From Sphaerobacter thermophilus DSM 20745 (lineage in GTDB: Bacteria > Chloroflexota > Chloroflexia > Thermomicrobiales > Thermomicrobiaceae): a DNA stretch of 64,000 nucleotides. The stretch is from the NCBI RefSeq assembly GCF_000024985.1, contig NC_013524.1, positions 1,116,001 through 1,180,000 of the forward strand. Direction: 5' to 3'. Positions 51,925-60,765 of this stretch are shown in pieces (within the stretch, counting starts at the first letter, position 1; each line of letters opens with the position of its first letter). The notes beneath the pieces are model-generated. The model did no database searches. It saw nothing but the letters and a program-made list of their open reading frames with translations, and had not been told where the DNA came from. The translations under genes and the position numbers were made by a program.

Positions 51925-52028
51925 CCGCGAGGTGAGGGGAGTGGCCGGGCACTTGCGACCCATTTGGTGTGGACGGGCGTGGTCGCGCCCGGTGGCACAC
52001 CCCACAGCAGCGGGTCTTGGAGGAGCCG

Positions 52029-52721
52029 ATGGACACGCGCTTTGAGAACCGCACCGACGCGGGCCGGAGGCTGGCGACGCGGCTGGCGCACTATGCCGGA
52101 CGGCCGGATGTCCTGGTGCTGGCGCTGCCGCGCGGGGGTGTTCCGGTCGGATACGAGGTGGCTCGCGCGCTCGGTGTGCCCCTGGATGTCCTGGTCGTGC
52201 GCAAGCTGGGTGTGCCGGGGCACGAGGAGTTGGCGATGGGCGCGATCGCCAGCGGCGGGACGCGGGTGCTCAATCGCCAGGTGATCGCCGACCTCGCCAT
52301 CTCCCAGAGCGTCATCGACGTTGTTGCCGCGCGGGAGCACGCCGTGCTGCGGCAGCGGGAGCGTGCCTACCGCGGCGATCGGCCCCCGGCCGACGTGCGC
52401 GGGCGCACGGTGATCCTGGTCGACGACGGGCTGGCGACGGGGGCGACGATGCGTGCCGCGGTCGCGGCGCTCCGCCAGCGGGAGCCGGCTCGGATCGTCG
52501 TCGCGGTGCCGGTTGCCTCGTCGGAGACCTGCCGTGCCCTCGAGCCACACGTCGACGAGATCGTCTGCTACGCTACCCCCGACGTGTTCCACGCCGTGGG
52601 CCTCTGGTACGAGGACTTCACGCCGACGTCCGACGACGAAGTGCGCGACCTGCTCCGCGACGCCGCCAACTGGCAGGAGCCGCGCGCTGAGCACCCACCG
52701 GACGCCGACCCGGGCGCGTAG
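52029..52721 (+). CDS. phosphoribosyltransferase-domain protein
   Basis: A 230-residue type I phosphoribosyltransferase fold. It opens [20 protein letters not shown] and [20 protein letters not shown], with the PRPP loop [18 protein letters not shown]. This form, often annotated as a putative PRTase linked to stress proteins, differs from the pyrimidine and purine enzymes and its substrate is unknown. ATG 52029 follows GGAGGAG. It faces the universal stress protein gene across a short gap. Confidence 0.88.
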   Translation: MDTRFENRTDAGRRLATRLAHYAGRPDVLVLALPRGGVPVGYEVARALGVPLDVLVVRKLGVPGHEELAMGAIASGGTRVLNRQVIADLAISQSVIDVVAAREHAVLRQRERAYRGDRPPADVRGRTVILVDDGLATGATMRAAVAALRQREPARIVVAVPVASSETCRALEPHVDEIVCYATPDVFHAVGLWYEDFTPTSDDEVRDLLRDAANWQEPRAEHPPDADPGA

Positions 52722-52815
52722 GAGCGCAACCACCTGCACGCGATACCTCGGCCACGCCCCCGTTCTTACCCAGTGGCCCGATCGTCCGCGCCGCTACCGA
52801 CCCCGGTTTGCGGCC

Positions 52816-54216
52816 TCAATCCGGGTCTACCGGGGATTCCTCCAGAAGAAGCAACTTCAGCAGATCACGCCGGGTCACGATGCCGACTGGAACCCCATCC
52901 TGTACCACCGGGATGCGATGGATACCGTGCCGGCGCATCTGGTCCGCGATACTTCCGACCGAGTCCTCCGGCGCAGCCGTGACCACCGGCTGCGTCATGA
53001 CGGCACTGGCGGTTAGCTTCCGTCCGGTTTCGAAGAGGTGCTCCACCTCCGGCGCAGGTATGGCGCGGGAGAGGATTTCCGACGCTTCGTAGATCCAGAA
53101 CGGGATCGAGCCGCGCAGGAAATCGGACTCGGTGATGATCCCGACCAGGTGGCCGTTCTGGTCGACCACCGGCGCGCAGCCAATCTGGTGCTCCAGCATC
53201 GTCTTCGCTACCGCGTCGAGCGTGTCATCTTCGCGGACCGTCACCACCGGGCTGGTCAGGATGTCGCGGATGGGCACCTGCCGGATCGCCCGGGCTATGG
53301 CACGGCGACGGGCCTGCTCGGCCACCCGTTCCTCCTCCAGGCGGGCGAGGTCGTGCAACTCCGGTCGGACCAGCAGCACCGGCATGGGCGCCCGGTTCAC
53401 CACCCGCTCGGCATCCGAGCCGAGCAACAGGCGCTCGGCGCCGCTGCGGCTGTGCGTGGCCATGGCAATGAGCCGGGCACCGCGCTCCTGGGCCGCCTCG
53501 ATGATCTCGCTCGCGACGGACCCGAAGCGGACCTCCCAATCCACGGTCGCCGTCTCAGATGGCAACCGGCTGGCAACCTGCTGCAGATACTGGTTCAGGA
53601 CGCGAGTGCTCGTGGCGTGGTCGGCCCCCGTGATGTAGTCGAGCACGTGCACCAGGTGGATGGTGAGATCCTCGTCACCGAGGACCGCCCGCACCGCGTC
53701 GAGTGCCATTTCGCCGAAGGCCGATCCGTCCAGGGGGACGACGACGGACGACGGCGTCCAGTCGTCCGGGACCGGCTCGCGCACCAGTAAGACGGGACAT
53801 GGCGCGGACTGGAGCACGGCGCGCGTTGGGCCGCCGTGGAGAATCCGGAGCAGTGCCGGACGGCGTTCGGTTGCCATGACGAGCAGCGGGTCCGGCAGCC
53901 GATCGAGCAGGCTGAGCAATTCGTCGGACGGATCACCGACGCCGACCGCCGTGTCCACCGGCACGCGCGTGATCGTCGCTGCGACCTGCTCCAGGTACAC
54001 CTGCCGTTCCTCGACGACTTGCTCAACCTCGCGCGCGACCGCTGGCGTCTCGGGTCGGGCCTCGAGATCCGGAGAGACCTCGACGAGCGAGAGGAGGAGC
54101 ATGTTCGCTCCCACCCGTTCCGCCAGCGCCGTCGCGACCGGCAGCGCTCGCTCGGAGAGGCGATCTTCGTCGACGTCTGGCGGAAGCAGGGGTACGACGA
54201 CCGTCTGGGTCATCAT
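52816..54216 (-). CDS. universal stress protein tandem fused to CBS domain pair
   Basis: A 466-residue protein. Residues 1-145 and 150-290 are two universal-stress-protein domains, the second carrying ATP-binding type GSVASEIIEAA and MATHSRSGAERLLLGSDAERVV. Residues 310-460 are two CBS domains (ILTSPVVTVREDDTLDAV; VMTQPVVTAAPEDSVGSI), which bind adenine nucleotides. It probably senses energy state or stress. ATG 54216 has AAAGGA upstream. Confidence 0.88.
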   Translation of the reverse strand: MMTQTVVVPLLPPDVDEDRLSERALPVATALAERVGANMLLLSLVEVSPDLEARPETPAVAREVEQVVEERQVYLEQVAATITRVPVDTAVGVGDPSDELLSLLDRLPDPLLVMATERRPALLRILHGGPTRAVLQSAPCPVLLVREPVPDDWTPSSVVVPLDGSAFGEMALDAVRAVLGDEDLTIHLVHVLDYITGADHATSTRVLNQYLQQVASRLPSETATVDWEVRFGSVASEIIEAAQERGARLIAMATHSRSGAERLLLGSDAERVVNRAPMPVLLVRPELHDLARLEEERVAEQARRRAIARAIRQVPIRDILTSPVVTVREDDTLDAVAKTMLEHQIGCAPVVDQNGHLVGIITESDFLRGSIPFWIYEASEILSRAIPAPEVEHLFETGRKLTASAVMTQPVVTAAPEDSVGSIADQMRRHGIHRIPVVQDGVPVGIVTRRDLLKLLLLEESPVDPD

Positions 54217-54382
54217 GTCATCCTTTCTCATTCAACCACCGTGCGGCAGCGATCGCATTCTCCTCGCCAACCGATCGCATCGCCGTTGTGGCGTTCGGCG
54301 GTGCGGACCCAGCATACCCGGTTCCCGGCCAGCGAGAACGCCGCGCGACGCGTGTTCTCCTGGACCGGCGACGGAGTTTGCG

Positions 54383-56278
54383 TCAGCGGCAGAGAGTGGT
54401 GAGGACGAGTGTCAGGTCGGCGGTGAGCGTGGTAGTGAACGGCGCCTGGCAACCCGGCGTTGCGACGGTGAGCTCGACCGGGATGATCCCCGGCTGGCGA
54501 CGGATGAGGAGCTGGGGCGAGTCGGGCATAGTGAAGCGCATGGCGAACTGGGTGGTCTCGCCGGCAAGGATTTCCAGATCGTAGCTACCGCCGTTGGGGG
54601 CGTCGGGGTCCGGCTGCGGCTCATGACTGCTGTCGAGCCGGGAACTCCCCTCGGGCAGCGTCACTTCGACCCACCAGCGCTGATATCCCGCGTAGTAGAG
54701 ATCGGCCGTCGGGTCGCCGGTGTGGACGAAGTCGGCGGCGAGGGTCACGACGCGTTGCCCATTGACGGGCGGCTCGATCGTCAGGGTCACGCGCGGGTGC
54801 ACGGCGCGGCTGGCCTTGGTGGTGACGAGGCTGGCCGCATTCAGCGCCAGGGTGGGCACTCCCGGCTGTGGGAGCAGCCGCCCGCTCCAGCGATGCTCGT
54901 CCGCGATGGCTTGCAGCCGGGGGTTGACGGCGTAGACCTGGAGGTCGCGCTCGTCGGCGGCGGTGCGCATCGTCCGGATCAGGTCGAGCAGAAGCGCGCG
55001 GTCAGCCGTGGATAGCCGCTCGATGAGCACCCGGCCGACGAGGGCCAGAACCGCCTTGTGCGACGGGGCGGTCTCATCACCACCGTGCACGTACCGCTGC
55101 CGCTCGATTTCGTCATGAACGTTGTCGGCGTCGATCCGGCGTGGCTCACCGTCGACCTCCACAGTCACCGGGCCCGTGAGTGCCAGGATGTCGCTGACGA
55201 CGTCGGGGGTGACCGCCACGACGCCCTTGATCGCGGGCCAGCCGGTGGCGGGGTACATCTCGACCATCTGCGCTGCGCCTTCGGCGAAATCGGTCACCCA
55301 GGTCGCATCCTGGATCGGCAGTTCTTCATGGCCGAAGTGGCGCGCGACCGGCAAGGGCGGCGTGACCGGCTCGGTCCGCCCGGCCTCATACGCGCGCTGG
55401 AGTTCGTAGACATCGTGGAACTCGTACGATGCGAGCTGGCCACGGTCGAACGTGACCAGCGCGACCGTGCCCGGGAATCCGCCGCTCAATCGCAGCTCGT
55501 TCGTGTTCTGGAAGAGGAACAGGTAGCGTGCCGGTTCCTCGGCCCCCAGCGCTGCCGCGAACACCGGCAGGTCGTCGTTCACGAGCCGCAGCGGGTCGAT
55601 CGCGTCGAACGCGCGGTCGAGTGCAGGCAGGCGTGCGCGAGCCGACGCCGGTAGCGCCTCTTCGTCGATGTTGGCTCGGATGCGGCGCGCCTCCTCGACC
55701 TGGGCGATGATGACCTCCAGGTCCCCCTGGTGGCTCATCAGCATGTCGAGCCAGGTCGGGCCGGTCTCGTCTGGCGAACGGCTGATCCCGGTGGCATGGA
55801 AGGCGGCAAGTGTCTCCCGGCCGATAGCGGCGGCGGTGATCCCCGCGCTGGTCAGGTTGTCGACGATACGGATCAGGTCCTTGCCAGCGGCGTAGCGTGG
55901 CCCGATCACCGGGAGGCGTTCGACCAGCCCGGCGCCGACGGGCGGGGTGACGGCCGTGTCCAACCGGTTGAGGTCGTGCCGGAGCTGTGCCAGGCTGCCC
56001 TCAATCGTGAGGAGGTCGTCCTCCCGCATGCTGGACAGATCGGTGGCCTGCAGCGCCTCTAACGCTTCCACGCCGGCGCGAACGTCCCGGTAGGCGGCCA
56101 GCGCCGCGCGCGCCCGCAGGCCGGCCAGCCCGCCCAAGAGGAGGATGATGAGGAGCACGCCGCTGACGACGAAAGGCCAGCGGCGACGCCTGGCGGTGGT
56201 GGTCGGAGTGGGTGGGCGTAAGGCGACGAAGATCGGAGTCGCTGCCTGGCGGCCGGTCGGGTCGTCCACGTCGTGCAT
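54383..56278 (-). CDS. DUF4012 domain membrane protein
   Basis: A 631-residue protein. It has a basic N-terminus, one membrane helix (WPFVVSGVLLIILLLGGLAG) and a helical region (about residues 60-240). The DUF4012 core, YLFLFQNTNELRLSGGFPG, is the diagnostic motif. The family has no established function but is commonly found near exopolysaccharide and cell-surface genes in Chloroflexota and Actinobacteria, consistent with this position. It ends six bases from the autokinase gene, forming an operon with it. Confidence 0.85.
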   Translation of the reverse strand: MHDVDDPTGRQAATPIFVALRPPTPTTTARRRRWPFVVSGVLLIILLLGGLAGLRARAALAAYRDVRAGVEALEALQATDLSSMREDDLLTIEGSLAQLRHDLNRLDTAVTPPVGAGLVERLPVIGPRYAAGKDLIRIVDNLTSAGITAAAIGRETLAAFHATGISRSPDETGPTWLDMLMSHQGDLEVIIAQVEEARRIRANIDEEALPASARARLPALDRAFDAIDPLRLVNDDLPVFAAALGAEEPARYLFLFQNTNELRLSGGFPGTVALVTFDRGQLASYEFHDVYELQRAYEAGRTEPVTPPLPVARHFGHEELPIQDATWVTDFAEGAAQMVEMYPATGWPAIKGVVAVTPDVVSDILALTGPVTVEVDGEPRRIDADNVHDEIERQRYVHGGDETAPSHKAVLALVGRVLIERLSTADRALLLDLIRTMRTAADERDLQVYAVNPRLQAIADEHRWSGRLLPQPGVPTLALNAASLVTTKASRAVHPRVTLTIEPPVNGQRVVTLAADFVHTGDPTADLYYAGYQRWWVEVTLPEGSSRLDSSHEPQPDPDAPNGGSYDLEILAGETTQFAMRFTMPDSPQLLIRRQPGIIPVELTVATPGCQAPFTTTLTADLTLVLTTLCR

Positions 56279-56284
56279 CAGCGC

Positions 56285-57979
56285 CTAGGTCTCGGAGTCG
56301 GCCGGCTTGGAGATCGTGGGCCGGAGCGACCGCCGGATGACCACACGGTCGCCGGCACCGTCCGCCCAGTGCGGGATGACCGAGGGGGATTCCCCACGGC
56401 GGGCGCCTCCCGCGTCGTCCTCCTGGCTGCGATAGTACGTGTAGTAGCCGCCGGATTTCTCCAGCGGGAAGCGGTTCAGGATGATCCCGAGCAGCGTCGA
56501 GCCCGACTGCTGGATCTGCTGCACGGCGTCGGCGATCTCGGCCGTGCGGACCCGCCCGGTTTCGGAGACGAGGATGACGCCGTTAGTCAACCGGCTCAGC
56601 ACGAGCGCGTCAGACACCGCCAACGGTGGTGCGTCGAAGATGACGACATCGGCCTGCTCGGCCAGCCAGTCCAATACCTCGCGCATCCGGGGCGAACTGA
56701 GGAGGTCCAGCGGGTTCGGCGGCAGAGGGCCGGCCGGAAGGACGGTGAGGCCGGCGATGGTTGTCTGCCGCAGCGTTGGAGTGAGCTTGACGTCCCACTC
56801 GCTCAACAAGAGGTTGGACAAACCGCTGCGCGTGTTGAGCCCCGCAAAGTAACGGTGGACTTGCGGCCGGCGCAGGTCGGCATCCACGAGGATGACCCGC
56901 TGGCCGCCCTGGGCCAGGACTGCCGCCAGGTTCACCGCCGTGGTCGTCTTGCCGTCGCCGGGGCGTGGGCTCGTCACCACGAACGAGCGCAGGCTCTGGC
57001 CCACGGCAACGAACTGGAGGTTGGTTCGCGCGGTGCGGTAGGCTTCGCTCCCGACCGAGTCCGGGTGGGCGATGGCTTCGATGCTCTCGGGCGAGCGGAG
57101 CTCGGGGATGAGCCCCAACGCACCGCGCCCGGTGAGCCGCTGCACGTCCTCGCTGGTCTTGACCGTGTCGTCGAGGTAGCCCGCCACCAGCACGAGCCCG
57201 GCCGCGAGCACGATCCCGAGCGCGCCCGCCAGGGCGGTGTTCACGAGGATACGCGGCTTGACGAACTTCGTCGGCGGCACGGCCTGCTCGACGACCCGGA
57301 TCTGGGTCGCGCTCTGCGCAGCGGCAAGCTCCATCCGCTGCTGGGCTTCCAGCAGGCTCGCGTAGAGCGCCTGGTCCTGGCTCAGTTGCGTCTGCAGCGT
57401 CCGCAGCTCGGTCTGGACGGCGGTGCCGCTGGCACCAGACTGCTGCAGCTCCGCGATCCGAGAGCTGGTGTCCTCGATGCGCTGCTGCACCTCCTCAATC
57501 TGGCGCCGCAGCTCATCCCGGCCGCTCCAGGTCGCGGCATCCTCCTGCGCGTGCGTCTCCTCGATGAAGACCTGAGCCAGGGTATTGGCGATCTGGGCGG
57601 CCTGCCTCGGATCGGGATCTTCGACGGCAATCTCGACGAGTTGGGTGCTCCCGATGCGGGTGACGCTGATGTTCTCAACCAGATCTTCCGGCGTGGTGTC
57701 GAGCGAGAGACGGTTGATGGTCTGCTCCAAAACGGGGCGGGCCGTGACGAGGCGACTGTAGGTGGCCGCGAGCTCCTGCGCGGCCTGGATGTCGCCCACG
57801 TTGAGGCTGCCGGTCGTCTCGCGCTGATCGATGAACAGGGTCGCCTCAGCGCGATAGATCGGGGTCAGCGCGCGGCTGACGCCATATGCGGCAGCGGCGG
57901 CGAGAAGTGGGCAGACGATGAACACCCACCACCAGCGCCGGATGAGTCCGAGGATCTCGATAAATGTCAAGTCGCGCAT
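56285..57979 (-). CDS. Wzc-type tyrosine autokinase and chain-length regulator (BY-kinase)
   Basis: A 564-residue protein. Residues 1-290 carry a Wzz domain with two membrane helices (WWWVFIVCPLLAAAAAYGV near the start; ILVNTALAGALGIVLAAGLV) around a coiled-coil-rich segment. The kinase domain has Walker A SPRPGDGKTTTAVNLA, Walker A' VILVDADLRRP and Walker B VVIFDAPP. The tyrosine cluster at the end is SGGYYTYYRSQEDD. ATG 57979 is selected from the conserved start RDLTFIEILGLI. It sets polysaccharide chain length and is likely opposed by the PHP phosphatase. Confidence 0.93.
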   Translation of the reverse strand: MRDLTFIEILGLIRRWWWVFIVCPLLAAAAAYGVSRALTPIYRAEATLFIDQRETTGSLNVGDIQAAQELAATYSRLVTARPVLEQTINRLSLDTTPEDLVENISVTRIGSTQLVEIAVEDPDPRQAAQIANTLAQVFIEETHAQEDAATWSGRDELRRQIEEVQQRIEDTSSRIAELQQSGASGTAVQTELRTLQTQLSQDQALYASLLEAQQRMELAAAQSATQIRVVEQAVPPTKFVKPRILVNTALAGALGIVLAAGLVLVAGYLDDTVKTSEDVQRLTGRGALGLIPELRSPESIEAIAHPDSVGSEAYRTARTNLQFVAVGQSLRSFVVTSPRPGDGKTTTAVNLAAVLAQGGQRVILVDADLRRPQVHRYFAGLNTRSGLSNLLLSEWDVKLTPTLRQTTIAGLTVLPAGPLPPNPLDLLSSPRMREVLDWLAEQADVVIFDAPPLAVSDALVLSRLTNGVILVSETGRVRTAEIADAVQQIQQSGSTLLGIILNRFPLEKSGGYYTYYRSQEDDAGGARRGESPSVIPHWADGAGDRVVIRRSLRPTISKPADSET

Positions 57980-58057
57980 GTGTGGGTGCTCCCTGATACC
58001 GTGCCTCCTGGTCGCACATCCACGCCTGCAGTGGCGCAAGATGGCGCACTTGAGTCT

Positions 58058-58074
58058 ACTATAGACCCTATAGT
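58058..58074. promoter_or_regulatory. inverted repeat upstream of the autokinase gene
   Basis: ACTATAG, three bases, CTATAGT: a perfect A/T-rich inverted repeat in GC-rich DNA about 80 bases upstream of the autokinase start. On the minus strand TTCGAC, 17 bases and TATAGG could form a promoter overlapping it, so it may be an operator. The rest of the gap (57980-58285) holds nothing else recognised. Confidence 0.45.
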
Positions 58075-58285
58075 TACGACGAGGAGTCGGTCGAAAAGGA
58101 GTGACTTTTGTCCTGTTCGGTGCGCGATCAGGGGCGCGTGGGCTGGACGAGCAGCAGCACGGTACAATCCTCATGATCCGCGGGGATATCCGGCACATGC
58201 CGCGGACATCCGGGCATGGAGGAGTGGTCTCGGGTCTGACCCGACAAGGCAGACCCGTAACTGGCGAAGGGGTGGCGACGACGCA

Positions 58286-59110
58286 ATGGATCTTCGTGAG
58301 CAGGTGGAGCTAGCGATTCGAAACTACGAGAATCTGCCGCCGCTGCCGCTGAGCGCGGACTTGCCGGAGGCGGAGCAGCACCTGGCGACGCCCGATCGGC
58401 TGGGTTTCGCGCTCGGCTGGGTGGTGGCCAACGTGATCGTCGGGGCGCGCTTCGCCGACTCGGCGATCGATGCGCTGCCGATCTACCACCCGGAGAATGG
58501 CTGGGATCGCTTCCTCCTCACGCGGCGGGTGAGTGCTCCGCCCTTCGCCAACGAGCCAGCGGACTCCTTCGGGATGATTCTCCTCAGCGGCGAGGATGCG
58601 CCGCGCATCACGCATGGTAGCGGCGACCTGCGCCTGGCTCTCGGTACCTTGCTGCGCGAGGACCCGGAGCGGGCGCAGGAAGAGATCATCGCGCTCTTCC
58701 CCCGGATGGGGTTGCCGGGCAATCTGGGCTACTCGTGGCCGCAGAAGCAGAAGCACTACCCGCGCCTGTACCAGGCCGTGACCGAGTTGATCCTGGAGTA
58801 CCCCGGGCTGGTGGCGGCTCGTGAGATCTTCGTGGACGACCAGCCGGTCGATGGTGCCTATCACCCCCTCTACCTGCACGGCGTCGCGCTCAAGCCGAAG
58901 ATGGTCTACGACTGGTGGCTGGTGCAGATGGGCGATCGGGCGGCTTTCATGCGCGTGCACGCGGGGCAGGCGATCTACGAGACCGATCGCGGCGGGTGGT
59001 CCACGGTGCGCAAGCAGTTGTCCGAAATGGAGACGGTGGACGACATCAAGCGGCGCATCTTGGCGTGGCTGCGGATCAAAGGGTCGCCGTCGCCCGACAC
59101 GGTCGACTGA
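58286..59110 (+). CDS. conserved-looking hypothetical protein
   Basis: A 274-residue soluble protein. No family recognised. Recurrent features are ELAIRNYENLPPLPLSAD at the start, DRLGFALGWVVANVIVGARFAD, the phrase PRMGLPGNLGYSWPQKQKHYPR and a C-terminus rich in Trp/Tyr (YDWWLVQMGDRAAFMRVHAG). The even composition and good coding bias support a real gene. It is alone on the plus strand, between the autokinase and a candidate small RNA. Confidence 0.75.
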   Translation: MDLREQVELAIRNYENLPPLPLSADLPEAEQHLATPDRLGFALGWVVANVIVGARFADSAIDALPIYHPENGWDRFLLTRRVSAPPFANEPADSFGMILLSGEDAPRITHGSGDLRLALGTLLREDPERAQEEIIALFPRMGLPGNLGYSWPQKQKHYPRLYQAVTELILEYPGLVAAREIFVDDQPVDGAYHPLYLHGVALKPKMVYDWWLVQMGDRAAFMRVHAGQAIYETDRGGWSTVRKQLSEMETVDDIKRRILAWLRIKGSPSPDTVD

Positions 59111-59274
59111 TGGGTCACAGTGACGCGCCGGAATCGGCGGTTTCGCATGGCTATTGATTCGGTTCCGGCGCGAGATACGGCGAAACGAAGCCGAGAACAC
59201 CCACCAAGGCGACCACCGATACGCAAAGCGGGGAAACTCTCGCAAGGTTCGCGCGAACCGCTGCGCGTCTGGCC

Positions 59275-59302
59275 TTGCCATAAGGCGGGAACCTGTTACA
59301 CT
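59275..59302 (+). promoter_or_regulatory. promoter of a candidate small RNA
   Basis: TTGCCA (59275-59280), 16 bases, TACACT (59297-59302); predicted start near 59309. No gene with a supported start follows before the terminator. Confidence 0.45.
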
Positions 59303-59308
59303 CGTAGT

Positions 59309-59447
59309 GCGTGAGTCGCGCGGCCGTGGCGCCAGGCGGCCGGGCGCACTCGTTGGCGACAGTGGGCGTTTCGGGGGGTTGTGGCCGCTGTCGCCCGCAC
59401 CGAACCCCGTTGCAGGGACGGGAGGAGCCGGTTAGCCGGCTCTTTCC
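59309..59447 (+). ncRNA. candidate small RNA with intrinsic terminator
   Basis: A compact unit of about 139 bases: promoter-like boxes, then internal pairings GGCCG/CGGCC and GGCGACAG/CTGTCGCC, then a terminator hairpin GAGCCGG-TTAG-CCGGCTC (59425-59442) followed by TTTCCT. It fits none of the standard RNA classes I can recall (SRP, 6S, tmRNA, common riboswitches). It lies between a plus-strand hypothetical gene and the converging minus-strand gene at 59472. The remainder of the 361-base gap contains a GCGCCGGAA/TTCCGGCGC stem just after the hypothetical gene. Confidence 0.45.
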
Positions 59448-59448
59448 T
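59425..59448 (+). terminator. intrinsic terminator of the candidate small RNA
   Basis: Seven-pair stem GAGCCGG/CCGGCTC with loop TTAG, followed by TTTCCT. Confidence 0.6.
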
Positions 59449-59471
59449 GTGTCTGGGCCTCGCGCACCGCG

Positions 59472-59744
59472 CTATGCCCCCGCGAGCATCGCTTCCAGCC
59501 GCTGTTCCGCTTCACGTGGCAGTTGCAACGGCTCATCCTCCGAGCCGCGGAGTTCGCCGTCTGCCGTATGCCCGCTCAGGACGACCGACCACTGGCCACC
59601 CGGCTCCTGGCGCCAGAGGGTGAACCCGGCGCCGAGCTGTGAGGTGAGCGGGACGAGTTCCAGGCGCTCCAACCCTTCAACAATCGCGACTGGGTGCCAG
59701 TCGTGCGCCTGCAGTGTGTCAACCATGTGCTTCGCTACGGTCAT
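59472..59744 (-). CDS. small hypothetical protein
   Basis: A 90-residue acidic soluble protein, TVAKHMVDTLQAHDWHPVAI at the start and SVVLSGHTADGELRGSEDEP later. No family recognised. ATG 59744 has GAGGTGG upstream; a longer frame lacks a site. It is isolated: the 332-base gap upstream (59745-60076) has no supported gene, apart from a 40-codon plus-strand frame at 59985-60107 behind AGGAGA that is Arg/Pro-rich and doubtful. Confidence 0.6.
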   Translation of the reverse strand: MTVAKHMVDTLQAHDWHPVAIVEGLERLELVPLTSQLGAGFTLWRQEPGGQWSVVLSGHTADGELRGSEDEPLQLPREAEQRLEAMLAGA

Positions 59745-60076
59745 GGGCGCCACCTCTCCGTCGCCGAGTACCGGCGCTGCTCTCGTCGCGCCGGGGGTTA
59801 ACCTTCTCCGGAGGGGTGCAAGCCCTGTGCCGGGGAGGGGAGGCACCGCTATGACGCAGATCGCCTCTGCCTCACCGCGTCGGACAGAGCGGAGCATAGT
59901 CGATGCGAAGCGACCTGGGTGAGGCTACCGTGCCGGGTCAGGATTCGTGCGGCGCGCTCGCGATCCGGGTCGGTAGGAGAATCCATGGCGGATGAGGCGG
60001 ATACGCGGCCGGCAGCACGATCCCGGCTCCGACCGCGTCCAAACCGTCCCCGCCGTGGGCTGGGTGCCGGTATGCC

Positions 60077-60616
60077 TCAGCGCCGGTCCGTGGCTTCGCC
60101 CTGGTAGATGCCGTCGTACCCCTCGGCCGTGGCCGCTGCCAGTCGGTGGAACACCAGTTGGCCGATGCGGGCGCCGTGCTGCACCCGGAAGCCGTGCGGG
60201 TTGTAGACGACCAGGAGTGATTGGCCGCGTCCGGCATAGCCGGCGTCCCACACGGCGGTGTGCAGCGCCACGCCCGAGCGCAGCAGGGTGGAGCGGGGAC
60301 GGAGGTAGGCCATGAGGTCGGCCGGGAGATTGACCGTCTCGGTGAAACGCACCAGGTAGGCGCCGGGTGAGAGGTAGAGCTGGCCATCGGGGCCGAAGGT
60401 CAGGTCTGTGCTGTCGGCCAGTCGCCGCCCGGCATTGTCCACGGTCAGCGTCCCCGGTCCGGTGAAATTGGCGACCGAGTCGAGCGTCAGGTCGATCCCG
60501 TTCGGCTGGACCTGCGCCTCACGGTCGCGCAGGCCCGTGACCAGTGGTGGCTCACCGTCGAGTAGTTCCAGCAGTTGTTCCCGGCTCAGGACCCCGGCGC
60601 TGAGGTTGTGGGGCAT
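60077..60616 (-). CDS. dUTPase/dCTP deaminase family protein
   Basis: A 179-residue protein. The family core is YLRPRSTLLRSGVALHTAVWDAGYAGRG, with FRVQHGARIGQLVFHRL. In dCTP deaminases the deaminating Glu lies in VLEFYN; the same place here reads LLVVYN, so the acid is missing. The Asp of DAGYAGRG, used by dUTPases to activate water, is present. dUTP hydrolysis is therefore more likely than dCTP deamination. ATG 60616 follows GGAGGAG at seven bases, clearer than the TTG six bases earlier. Confidence 0.85.
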   Translation of the reverse strand: MPHNLSAGVLSREQLLELLDGEPPLVTGLRDREAQVQPNGIDLTLDSVANFTGPGTLTVDNAGRRLADSTDLTFGPDGQLYLSPGAYLVRFTETVNLPADLMAYLRPRSTLLRSGVALHTAVWDAGYAGRGQSLLVVYNPHGFRVQHGARIGQLVFHRLAAATAEGYDGIYQGEATDRR

Positions 60617-60765
60617 CGGCAAACTCCTCCGTGCGACCCGACATATGTACGTACACTACCTGTGCACCAGGCCGTCGTCAAGGCGTAGGCGGCTCTGGCG
60701 CCCAGTGTGCTATTCTCCCTCACCGAATACGCGCGCTGCGACGGGGGGACGGAGAGGGACTGGCG

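Noticed and set aside
59985-60107. 40-codon plus-strand frame behind AGGAGA
   Set aside because: Has a fair ribosome site but a Pro/Arg-rich, low-information sequence and no neighbour to explain it. Noted in the gap description only.
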